A DNA stretch of 64,000 nucleotides from Magnetospirillum sp. (GTDB lineage: Bacteria; Pseudomonadota; Alphaproteobacteria; Rhodospirillales; Magnetospirillaceae): contig JANQAI010000013.1 of assembly GCA_024707145.1 (NCBI GenBank), positions 240,588-304,587 of the forward strand, read 5' to 3'. Numbering within the stretch: the first letter of the stretch is position 1; each line of letters opens with the position of its first letter. Positions 56,139 to 64,000 of the stretch are shown here, one piece after another. Position numbers and translations under genes: made by a program. The notes beneath the pieces were generated by a model, which made no database searches, was not told the DNA's origin, and was given only the letters and a program-made list of their open reading frames with translations.

Positions 56139-56582
56139 TCACTGCTTGGGCGGCGGCGGGGCGACGCGGGTGAGTTTGCCGCCCTCCTCCTCGTAGTTCT
56201 GCACGCCGACGGCGCCCGCCACCTTGAAGCCGTGCTCGGCCAGGAAGTCGCCGGCCTTGCCGGCGCGGCCGGCATGGTTCGAGGCGGTGATGATGGCACG
56301 CTCCTTGGGGATCAGGGCCAGGCTGCGCTCCAGTTCGCTAGGCTGGATGCTCAGATAGACGGGGAAGCCGCCGATGGCGCTCACCTCGTCGGGGCGGCGC
56401 ACGTCGATGACCAGCAGGTTCTCCGGCTTCGCCAGCAGGGCGTCGATCTGGGCGCGGTTCAGCTTGGGCGTCTTGTATTTGTACTCGAAGCTGGCGGCCG
56501 GCTTGGCGGCGGGCTCGGCGGCCTGGGCCAGCGGGGCGGCCGCCACCAGGGCGGCGAGGGCAAGCGAGGCGAAGTGTTTCAT
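56139..56582 (-). CDS. Periplasmic rhodanese-like protein lacking the catalytic Cys
   Basis: A 147-residue protein with signal peptide (LAALVAAAPLAQAAE) and a rhodanese fold (LLVIDVRRPDEVSAIGGFP). In place of the active-site loop C-x-x-G-x-R it reads ITASNHAGRAGKA: the position five before Arg is Ser, not Cys. It is therefore not expected to transfer sulfane sulfur, and may instead bind anions or act structurally. It is five bases after the dienelactone hydrolase gene. Confidence 0.8.
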   Translation of the reverse strand: MKHFASLALAALVAAAPLAQAAEPAAKPAASFEYKYKTPKLNRAQIDALLAKPENLLVIDVRRPDEVSAIGGFPVYLSIQPSELERSLALIPKERAIITASNHAGRAGKAGDFLAEHGFKVAGAVGVQNYEEEGGKLTRVAPPPPKQ

Positions 56583-56587
56583 GGCGG

Positions 56588-57478
56588 TCAGCCCTTCAGG
56601 TGCTGGTTGAAGAAGGCGATGGTGCGCTGCCAGGCCAGGGCGGCGGCCGCCTCGTCGTAGCGGGGCGTGGTGTTGTTGTTGAAGCCGTGCTGGACACCCG
56701 GATAGACGAAGGCCTGGTAGTCGACCCGGGCCGCCTTCAGCGCCGCCTCGTAGGCGGGCCAGCCGGCGTTGATGCGGTCGTCGTTCTCGGCGTAGTGGAT
56801 CAGCAGCGGGGCCTTGATCCTGGCCGCGTCTTCGGCCGGCGGCTGGTTGCCGTAGAACGGCACGGCGGCGCCCAGATCAGGCAAGCGGGTGGCGAGGAAG
56901 TTGGCGATGCCGCCGCCATAGCAGAAGCCCACCACGCCCACCTTGCCGTTGCCCTCGGGCAGAGTTTTCAGTGCGGCGGCGGCGGCCAGGAAGTCGTTGC
57001 GGGTCTTGGCCTGGTCCAGCTTGGGGAACAACTCGCGCGCCTTGTCCTCATCGCCGGGATAGCCGCCCAGCGGAGCCAGGGCGTCGGGGGCGAAGGCGAT
57101 GAATCCATCCAGGGCGAGGCGCCGGGCGATGTCCTCGATGTGCGGGTTCAGGCCGCGATTCTCGTGCACCACCAGGACGGTCGGCGACTTGCCCGTGGCC
57201 TGGGCGGGGCGGACCAGATAGCCGCGCACGGTTCCGTTGCCGTCGGGCGAGGGGAACTCGGTCAGCCGCCCGGTGATGCGGCCATCCTGGGGCGAGACCA
57301 GTTGCGCCTCGGCGAAGCGCGGACTCAGGGCCTCCAGCAGGCCGGCGGCGGTGACACCGCCCACGGCGAACTTGGCGGCGCCTTCCAGGAATTCGCGCCG
57401 ACTGGAGAGGCCGTGCACATAGGAGTCGAACAGTCTGAGGACGCCCGGAGCAAAGTCCGCTGCGGTCTTACGGGCCAT
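56588..57478 (-). CDS. Tat-exported dienelactone hydrolase-family protein
   Basis: About 296 residues. A Tat signal is visible: SSRREFLEGAAKFAVGG, twin Arg followed by a hydrophobic stretch. The DLH fold has VLVVHENRGLNPHIEDIA, the nucleophile elbow GFCYGGG (Cys nucleophile), an Asp in LIHYAENDDRI, and the His segment QHGFNNN. Tat export suggests periplasmic action. Start MARKT is preferred over an ATG at 57511. Known family members hydrolyse dienelactones; here the substrate is unknown. Confidence 0.82.
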   Translation of the reverse strand: MARKTAADFAPGVLRLFDSYVHGLSSRREFLEGAAKFAVGGVTAAGLLEALSPRFAEAQLVSPQDGRITGRLTEFPSPDGNGTVRGYLVRPAQATGKSPTVLVVHENRGLNPHIEDIARRLALDGFIAFAPDALAPLGGYPGDEDKARELFPKLDQAKTRNDFLAAAAALKTLPEGNGKVGVVGFCYGGGIANFLATRLPDLGAAVPFYGNQPPAEDAARIKAPLLIHYAENDDRINAGWPAYEAALKAARVDYQAFVYPGVQHGFNNNTTPRYDEAAAALAWQRTIAFFNQHLKG

Positions 57479-57535
57479 GGTGGTTTCCCCCTGTGGTTTG
57501 CCGGCGCCCATTGGGCTGCGGCGGCATCGTCGGCG

Positions 57536-57564
57536 ATGTTAGATTTATCTACTAGATTGGTCAA
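57536..57564 (-). promoter_or_regulatory. Promoter of the dienelactone hydrolase operon with TCTAGTAGA in its spacer
   Basis: On the minus strand TTGACC (57564-57559) is followed by exactly 17 bases and TAACAT (57541-57536). The spacer contains TCTAGTAGA (reverse of 57548-57556). This is the clearest promoter/operator overlap of the set and is consistent with repression. Confidence 0.65.
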
Positions 57565-57682
57565 TTATCATATTTTGTGGTCGCAGAATGGGCGGTCATC
57601 GCGGCCAACCGATTGGCATGCCATGAGTTTTTCCACCGCTTCGACGGTATGCACGATCTGTTCCCACCCAAATGACACTTTC

Positions 57683-57712
57683 TCGACTCATTTCGATAGA
57701 CTCTACTAGATA
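57683..57712 (+). promoter_or_regulatory. Promoter of the DUF1549/DUF1501 operon with TCTACTAGA
   Basis: TCGACT (57683-57688), 18 bases, then TAGATA (57707-57712). The motif TCTACTAGA (57702-57710) overlaps the -10. A second partial ACTAGACT follows at 57713-57720. The 357-base gap 57479-57835 holds this and the oppositely oriented promoter at 57536; no gene is seen in it. Confidence 0.55.
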
Positions 57713-57835
57713 ACTAGACTAAAAAAAGAGCGACAGGTGTGAAACCTGCATTCATGGGCAATCGCCGGTTTTGCGGCGCCGTAAGGTCGGGTGGAAACGC
57801 CGGACCTTGGGATTACTCCAGCCTGGGGGCATGAG

Positions 57836-60146
57836 ATGAGGAGCGTGAAGAGGACGGCCGCAGTGGCCATTGTATTGAGTCTGGGCACCGGGGTTACCCT
57901 GGCGGCCGACTACGATTCGCCCGAGGCCAAGGCGCGTCAGGCGGCCAAGCACTGGGCCTACCAGCCGGTGCAGTCGCCGTCGGCGCCCCAGGTCAAGCAG
58001 GCCGCGTGGGTGCGCACGCCCGTTGACGCCTTCATCCTCGCCAAGCTCGAGGAACAGAATCTCAAGCCGTCGGCCGATGCCGACCGCGCCACCTTCATCC
58101 GCCGCGCCACGCTGGACGTCACCGGCGTGATCCCCACCCCGGAGGAGGTGAAGGACTTCGTCAGCGACAAGTCGCCCAACGCCTACGAGAAGCTGGTGGA
58201 CCGCCTGCTGGCGTCGCCGCGCTACGGCGAGCGGCAGGGACGCCGCTGGCTCGACCTGGCGCGCTATTCCGACAGCACCGGCTTCCAGGGTGACCAGACG
58301 CGGCGCAACAACTTCCGCTACCGCGACTACGTCATCAACGCCTTCAACCAGGACAAGCCGTACGACCGCTTCCTCAAGGAGCAGCTGGCCGGCGACGAGT
58401 TGTGGCCCAACGAGCAGGACGCCCTGGTGGCCACCGGCTTCCTGGCCGGCTATCCCGACAATTTGAATTCCCGCGACCTGGTCCAGCGCAAGTACCAGAT
58501 CGAAACCGACATGACCGACACCGTGGGCCAGGCGCTGCTGGCGCAGACGCTCAGCTGCGCCCGTTGCCATAACCACAAGTTCGATAAGATCTCGCAGAAG
58601 GACTATTTCTCGTTCCAGGCGTTCTTCGCCAACACCGCCTTCAACGAGAAGATTCCGGCGGCCAAGGGCGAGCAGGAAGCCGCCTACGAGGAAGCCGACG
58701 CCAAGTGGCAGGCGGCGACCAAGACCATCCGCGCGCGTCAGAAGGAGATCCTCGAGCCGCTGCGCGAGAAGGCGGTCAAGTACCATAAGGAACGCTACCT
58801 GGACGACAGCCGCGAATCCATCTTCAAGGCCGAAGCCCAGTGGACGCCCCTGGACCGTTGGGTCAACTGGCGCCTGGCCAATGTCAGCACCGATCGCGAC
58901 GTCGCCAACTACCTGCGTCTGACCGCCGAGGGCAAGGACTTCCCCGACTACAACCCGGAAAACATTCCGAAGTGGGAAGAGTACAAGAAGCTCGACGCCG
59001 ACCTGAAGAAGTACGACAACCTGCGGCCGTCCGGCTCCAAGTTCGTCACCGCCGCCACCGAGCCTGGGCCTGCAGGCGCCGCCCACCTTCATCCGCTTCT
59101 CGGGCATCCATGAGCGCCCGACCGAGGAGGTGCAGCCCGCCTTCCTGTCAGTGGTCACCTCGGAAGCGCCGGTGATCAAGCCCACCGCCACCTCCACCGG
59201 CCGCCGCACTACCCTGGCCAACTGGATCGCCAGCGCCGACAACCCGCTGACCGCCCGTGTCTACGTCAACCGCGTGTGGGCCCAGTATTTCGACCGCGGC
59301 ATCGTCGAGACCGTCAGCGACTTCGGCAAGGCCGGCACCAAGCCGTCCAACCCCGAGTTGCTCGACTACCTGGCCAGCAATTTCGTCAAGAACGGCTGGA
59401 GCGTGAAGAACCTCCACCGCGAGATCCTGCTGTCCAGCGTCTACCGCCAGTCTTCCGACCCCCGCGAGGAGGTGCTGAAGGCGGACGTGGACAACCGCCT
59501 GCTGGGCGTGTTCCCGCGCAAGCGCCTCGAGGCCGAGGAAGTCCGCGACTCGCTGCTGGCTGCCTCGGGCAAGCTGGAGGAGAAGTTCGGCGGCCCGGCG
59601 GTGTTCCCGCCCATTCCGTCGGCCCTGACCCCCGGCGAATCGGTTTTCGACGGCAACCGCCTGTGGACCGTCTCCGCCGACCCCAAGGACCACAACCGCC
59701 GCAGCGTCTACGTCTTCGTCCGTCGCTCGGTGCCCTATCCGCTGCTGGACGTGTTCAACGCGCCCAACCCGCAGCTGGTGCACAGCAAGCGCGAGGTGAC
59801 CACCTCGCCGCTGCAGGCCCTGTCCCTGTTCAACAGCGATGTGGTCTTCAGCTGGTCGCAATCCCTGGCCGGCCGCGTCCTCCGCGAGGCGGGGAACAAC
59901 GAGTCGGCGCAGATCGACCGCCTGTACCAGCTGCTTTACGCCCGCAATCCGGACAAGCAGGAAAAGGCCAGCCTGCTGACCTTCCTGGACACCCAGGAGA
60001 AGCTGATCCGGGACAAGGACACCAACGGCACCTTCGCCCTGAACGTGCCCAAGGACGCCAAGGTGCAGAACCCCGTCCGTGCCGCCGCCTTCGTGGACCT
60101 GGTGCACACGGCGGTGAACGCCAACGAGTTCATCTACCGCTTCTAA
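57836..60146 (+). CDS. DUF1549/DUF1553 (PSD1, planctomycete-type) exported protein (break ~59063)
   Basis: About 770 residues with a signal peptide (TAAVAIVLSLGTGVTLAAD). The N-terminal DUF1549 domain (~40-260) contains PVDAFILAKLEEQNLKPSADADR and the signature TLSCARCHNHKFDKISQKDYFSFQAF, a CXXCH haem-like site. A coiled-coil linker follows, then DUF1553 (~430-770) with LANWIASADNPLTARVYVNRVWAQYF and a final ANEFIYRF. The two halves are in different frames; one base too many in GAGCCTGGG restores TELGLQAPPTFIRFSG. These domains are abundant in planctomycetes and uncommon in alphaproteobacteria. Role unknown. Confidence 0.8.
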
Positions 60147-60183
60147 CGGCCATCAACGAAATCACGAGCAGGGAAATCTGATC

Positions 60184-61639
60184 ATGACTCACACATCTCG
60201 TCGCGGTTTCTTTGCCACGGCCGGCGCCACTTTGGGTGGCCTGGCGGTGGGCGGGTTCCTTCCCGGCGGGGGGGGCGATCTTCGCCCCCGCCGCCCACGC
60301 CGCGACCGCCCCGGTGGACCCGCTGGCCACCCGTGAACCGCATTTCCCGGCCAAGGCCAAGTCGGTCATTTGGCTGCACATGGACGGTGCGCCCAGCACG
60401 CTGGACCTGTACGACTACAAGCCCGAACTGGCCAAGCTGGCCGGCCAGCCTGTGCCGCAATCCTTCCTCAAGGGCATCAAGACCAGCACCCAGGGCGGCG
60501 TCGGCAAGCTCTATGTGTCGGGCGAACGCACCTGGAAGCAGCATGGCGAAAGCGGCGCCTGGTTCTCCAACCTGCTGCCCCATCTGTCCCAGCACGCCGA
60601 CAAGCTGGCCTTCATCAAATCCAGCGTGACGGTGGGCGCCACCCATGACATCTCCATCCTCAAGCTCAACACCGGCGACGTGAATCCCGGCCGTCCCTCG
60701 CTGGGCGCCTGGGTGTCCTATGCGCTGGGTTCGCTCAACCAGGACCTGCCCACCTACGTGGTGCTTTACAACGACATCAAGGAGCCTTCGGCCGGTTCGG
60801 TGAACTGGAGCTCGGGCTTCCTGCCCGCCGTCTACCAGGGCACCACCTTCCGGCCGGGCGACTCGCCGATCCTCAACCTGGACCGGCCCAAGTGGATGAC
60901 CGCCACCGAGCAGCGTAGCGCCCTCGACCTGCTGAAGAAGCTGAACGAGAAGGCGGCCGCCCGCTATCCCAGCGACACCGAGCTGCAGGCCCGCATTCGC
61001 TCGTACGAGCTGGCCTACCGCATGGAAACTTCGGCCCCCGAGGCGGTGAACCTGGACAGCGAGAGCGAGGCGACCAAGGAAGCCTACGGCCTCAACGAGG
61101 ACGCCACCCGCGGCTACGGCACCAACATGCTGCGGGCGCGCCGCTTGATCGAACGCGGCGTGCGCTTCGTCCACGTGGTGTCCGGCCCGGCGCCGGGAGC
61201 CACCGGCGAGGACCGCAACTGGGACGCCCACCGCAACCTGGACGACAACCACGGCCGCAACGCCCGCCAGGTGGACAAGCCCATCGCCGCCTTGCTGTCC
61301 GACCTGCAGCAGCGCGGCCTGCTGGACCAGACCCTGGTGGTGTGGACGTCCGAGTTCGGCCGTACCTCCTACGGCGAAAGCGGCAACGGCCGCGACCACA
61401 ATCCCTGGGGCTACACCCAGTGGATCGCCGGCGGCGGCGTCAAGGCCGGCTACACCCACGGCCAGACCGACGAGATCGGCCTGCAGGCGGTGGACAACAA
61501 GGTCGATACCTACGACCTGCATGCCACCATCCTCAACCAGCTGGGCCTCGACCATCTGAAGGTCACCTTCCTGCACGACGGTCGATCGGAACGCCCGACC
61601 GTGGTGTTCGGCGACGTGGTCAAGAACCTGGTCGCCTAG
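60184..61639 (+). CDS. DUF1501 Tat-exported protein (frame break in G-run 60268-60275)
   Basis: About 485 residues. A Tat signal HTSRRGFFATAGATLGGLAVGG opens it. The DUF1501 (alkaline-phosphatase-like) fold follows: SVIWLHMDGAPSTLDLYDYKPEL near the start, DNHGRNARQVDKPIAALLSDLQQRGL, WTSEFGRTSYGE, and GRDHNPWGYTQWIAGG. Eight Gs at 60268-60275 break the signal from the body; seven restore it. DUF1501 and DUF1549 pairs are usually neighbours in planctomycetes. Thirty-seven bases separate it from the DUF1549 gene, so the pair is co-transcribed. Confidence 0.82.
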
Positions 61640-61655
61640 GCCACCGCCCGTGGAT

Positions 61656-61694
61656 CACTGCCCGGCGGACCCGTCCGCCGGGCAGTGTCGTTTT
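61656..61694 (+). terminator. Terminator after the DUF1501 gene
   Basis: A perfect 14-bp stem CACTGCCCGGCGGA (61656-61669) and TCCGCCGGGCAGTG (61674-61687) with a CCCG loop, followed by TCGTTTT. It lies 16 bases after the stop of the DUF1501 gene; the next gene may be partly insulated. Confidence 0.85.
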
Positions 61695-61718
61695 CCCCTC
61701 TGCGAAGTGAGAGATGCG

Positions 61719-62114
61719 ATGCGCAAGACCCTGCGTCTTCTCGGCGCGGTGCTGGTCGTGACGGCCGGCAGCGCCCACGCCGCCCTTGATTTCAGCGATT
61801 ACGACGACGATTTGATGCGATCATTGGACAAGACCATCAAGTATTTCGAACCCGACATCGCGGCCAAGAACGCCGCCCGCGTCTCCGAGGACGCCGAGTT
61901 GCTGCTGGAAGGGTTCAAGTATTCCGAGGACTATTTCGCCAGGAAGGGCGGCCATCCGCAGGCGGTGAAGATCGCCCAGGACGGCCAGTTCCACGTGGAG
62001 GCGGCGCTGAGCGCGGTGAAGAACAAGGATTTCGATTCGGCCGTCAACTCGGCGCGCGAGGCGGCCCGCACGTGCCGCAATTGCCACGACATCTACCGGT
62101 CGTCGCAGAAATAG
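61719..62114 (+). CDS. Small cytochrome c'-like protein
   Basis: A 131-residue exported protein with signal peptide (LGAVLVVTAGSAHAAL). It is a helical protein with one haem site CRNCH near the C terminus (ARTCRNCHDIYRSSQK), the class II cytochrome c pattern. ATG at 61719 is in frame. It is nine bases upstream of the peroxiredoxin gene. Confidence 0.72.
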   Translation: MRKTLRLLGAVLVVTAGSAHAALDFSDYDDDLMRSLDKTIKYFEPDIAAKNAARVSEDAELLLEGFKYSEDYFARKGGHPQAVKIAQDGQFHVEAALSAVKNKDFDSAVNSAREAARTCRNCHDIYRSSQK

Positions 62115-62123
62115 GGAGAGGCC

Positions 62124-62702
62124 ATGTCGCTCGTCAGATCGCTCGCTCTTGCCGCCCTGCTCGGCGCGGCTTCCCTGCCGGCCGACGCCGCCCTGCCGGA
62201 GGGGCACCCGGCGCCGGTCTTCACCGCCCAGGCCTCGCAGGCGGGCAAGGCGTTCTCCTATTCCCTGGACGACGCGCTGAAGCGCGGGCCGGTGGTGGTC
62301 TATTTCTACCCCGCCGCCTTCACCTCCGGGTGCAGCCTGGAGGCGCAGGCCTTCGCCGAGAATTTGGACCGCTTCACCGCCGCCGGCGCCACCATCGTCG
62401 GGGTATCGCTGGATCCCATCGCCCGGCTGAACGAGTTCTCCGCCGATCCCAAGACCTGCGCAGGGAAGTTCGCGGTGGCCTCGGATGCCGACGGCCGCAT
62501 CGCCAAAAGCTACGATCTCGCCGTGCGCGAGGCCTCGGCCGGGCGCGCCGACAATCGCGGCGCCCCGATCGAGCACGGTCTGGTGGAACGCGCCACCTTC
62601 GTGGTGGGGTCCGACGGCCGCATCGCCGCCAGCCTGACGGGCCTGGGCCCGCTGGACAACGTGGAAAAGGCCTTGGCCGCGGTGGAGCGGCTCAAGCGCT
62701 AG
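62124..62702 (+). CDS. Exported peroxiredoxin (BCP/PrxQ-like)
   Basis: A 192-residue protein with signal peptide (LALAALLGAASLPADAALPE). The peroxidatic Cys is in VVVYFYPAAFTSGCSLEAQAFAEN; a second Cys in PKTCAGKF could be resolving. The thioredoxin-like fold follows. It should reduce peroxides in the periplasm. It follows the cytochrome c'-like gene and precedes the b561 gene across a terminator. Confidence 0.85.
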   Translation: MSLVRSLALAALLGAASLPADAALPEGHPAPVFTAQASQAGKAFSYSLDDALKRGPVVVYFYPAAFTSGCSLEAQAFAENLDRFTAAGATIVGVSLDPIARLNEFSADPKTCAGKFAVASDADGRIAKSYDLAVREASAGRADNRGAPIEHGLVERATFVVGSDGRIAASLTGLGPLDNVEKALAAVERLKR

Positions 62703-62721
62703 CCGGGCCGGAAAACGATAA

Positions 62722-62752
62722 GGGGGCGTCCGGCCGGACGCCCCCCCTTTTT
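62722..62752. terminator. Bidirectional terminator between peroxiredoxin and cytochrome b561 genes
   Basis: GGGGGCGTCCGG (62722-62733) and CCGGACGCCCCC (62734-62745) form a perfect palindrome, followed by TTTTT at 62748-62752. It can end transcription in the plus direction and possibly the minus direction too. Confidence 0.82.
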
Positions 62753-62772
62753 GTTTGGGCGAAGGAGAGGGA

Positions 62773-63448
62773 TCAGCCGAAGGCATCGCCTTCGACCGCC
62801 GGCGCATGGGTCAGCACCCAGAACCAGTGCACCGGCCAGGACCAGCACCAGCGTCAGCGCCAGCCACGGCCGCGACGACGGGATGGTGTCCGCGTCGGCC
62901 ACCGGCTTGCGGCCGGTGATCATGGGCAGCACCAGATTCTCGCCCTTGACCACGCGGTGGGCCAGGACCGCCAGCACATGCACCGCCACCGCCGCGGCGA
63001 TGCCATAGAACAGCCGGCGATGGTACGAGGTCAGCAGCAGGCTGGTCTCCTTGCCGACATAGCCGGCCAGCGGTCCGGTGTTGATGATGTCGTCGTTGCC
63101 GAACAGGCCCAGGGCGGCCAGGGTCAGCAATCCGGCCAGCAGCGCCAGCACCATCAGGGCGCCCAGCGGGTTGTGGCCGGGGGTGGCGGGGGCGCCGCCG
63201 CGCAGGTAGGCCAGGATGGCGGCGGGGCCGCGCACGAAGCTGGCGAAGCGGGCATGGCGGGTGCCGACCACGCCCCAGACCAGGCGGAACGACACCAGCA
63301 CGATGACCGCATAGCCGAACCATGCGTGCCAGGAAAACCAGGCGACGCCGAGCTTATTGGTGACGAAGGCGCCGACCACCGAGGCGGCCAGCAGCCAGTG
63401 GAACAGGCGGACGGGCAGGTCCCAGACCAGCCGTGGCGAGGGAAGCAT
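62773..63448 (-). CDS. Cytochrome b561 (Ni/Fe-hydrogenase-type cytochrome b) (break ~62824-62828)
   Basis: About 225 residues. Four membrane helices with haem-ligand His: LPVRLFHWLLAASVV, FSWHAWFGYAVIVLVSF, SYHRRLFYGIAAAVAVHVLAVLAHR. The family anchors haem b and accepts electrons from quinol to partners. The last residues should read VLTHAPAVEGDAFG in another frame; one base too many in GCACTGGTTCTGG breaks it. It precedes, in reading direction follows, the cytochrome c' gene. Confidence 0.75.
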
Positions 63449-63507
63449 GGCGAAGCTCTGTGATGAGGGAGGGGGACGGGGCGGGCCGCAGCCCGCCCCT
63501 CGGGGCT

Positions 63508-64000
63508 CACTTGACGCGGTAGGTGTCGTGGCAGCTCTTGCAATCCTGCGCCACGGCGCCGAAGGCGGTCTTGAACGCCTCGGAGGTGTCCTTTTCCACC
63601 GCCGCCACCTTGACCAGGCTCGGCGCTGTGGTCCTGGAACTCCTTGATGCGCTTGTTGAAGTCGGCCTGGTTGGTCCACGCTTCGGGCTTGGTCTTGCTG
63701 TCGGGCTCGCCGAGGTTGGAGCCTTCGGGGAAGACCTCGTTCAGGACGTCGGACAGCACCGCGATGCGGGTGGCCCGCTTCTGCACATCCTTGGCGTCGA
63801 ACGGCTTGTTGCCCTTCACCACATCGGCCAGCGTGCGGCAATTGGCCCCGATCAGGGTGAAGGCGGCCTTGCGGGCCTCGACGGCCTGACGGGCCGGCGA
63901 AGCCGACTGGGCATAGGCCGAGACGGCGGCCGAAGCGCCCAGGGCCAGGACGATGCCCGCAAGGCCGAGCCGGCGGCGGGTGGTAGTCGAAAGCGTCTTC
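63508..64000 (-). CDS. Cytochrome c' (class II), 5' end beyond window (break ~63617)
   Basis: The visible ~160 residues begin in a signal-like region (GIVLALGASAAVSAYAQS) without a start in the window. The C terminus reads QDCKSCHDTYRVK with the CXXCH haem site. The middle (PEAWTNQADFNKRIKEFQDHSA) and the haem end are in different frames: removing one C from GAGCCTGG gives ELVKVAAVEKDTSEAF. It forms an electron-carrier pair with the b561 gene immediately downstream (59 bases). Confidence 0.78.

Overview
The window looks like chromosomal DNA from a GC-rich alphaproteobacterium. Gene content (ceramide-type lipid genes as in Caulobacter, Mla system, MaoC-Pta/acetate kinase pair, many c-type cytochromes) and the GTCATgg...cCATGAC palindromic repeats suggest Rhodospirillales, possibly a Magnetospirillum/Phaeospirillum relative. 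That placement is inference; no rRNA or tRNA gene is visible.

Layout. 0-0.35 kb: tail of a gene ending inside a MITE-like element. 0.35-5.3 kb: a CPA1 antiporter with a cyclic-nucleotide domain, a Wzx-like flippase and a glycosyltransferase. 5.4-18.1 kb: a bacterial sphingolipid (ceramide) locus: acyl-ACP synthetase, ceramide reductase-like SDR, dedicated ACP, serine palmitoyltransferase, a nucleotidyltransferase-like protein, a lipid kinase, a CDP-alcohol phosphatidyltransferase, an LptF/LptG-like pair, a GNAT-type ceramide synthase candidate, two NTP-transferases and an FA2H-like fatty acid hydroxylase. 18.1-22 kb: a PAS histidine kinase, a Crp/Fnr regulator and three small secreted proteins. 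22-28 kb: DUF3141 (PhaC-like) hydrolase, MaoC-Pta fusion, acetate kinase and an EF-hand protein. 28-38 kb: an MFS transporter, an RND efflux pair and an Mla-type phospholipid transport operon. 38.3-64 kb: an envelope and cytochrome island: orphan sulfate-binding protein, TonB-ExbB-ExbD-ExbD-TPR, TonB receptor-arylsulfatase-octaheme cytochrome, a second RND efflux pair, diheme cytochrome c, Tat-exported dienelactone hydrolase with a Cys-less rhodanese, a planctomycete-type DUF1549/DUF1553 plus DUF1501 pair, peroxiredoxin, cytochrome b561 and c'-type cytochromes.

The two most interesting systems are these. First, the sphingolipid locus appears to combine synthesis, head-group chemistry, hydroxylation and a dedicated LptFG-like export pair. 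Second, in the 38-60 kb island every start region of a major transcription unit carries an AT-rich TCTACTAGA-like element at or inside a recognisable promoter. This suggests one regulator controls sulfate-ester uptake, electron transfer and the DUF1549/DUF1501 pair together.

A caution: about sixteen single-base frame breaks interrupt otherwise well-conserved genes, most in G/C runs and twelve of them between 38.7 and 63.6 kb. Consensus errors are the most likely cause. These genes are annotated across the break with the break position stated.
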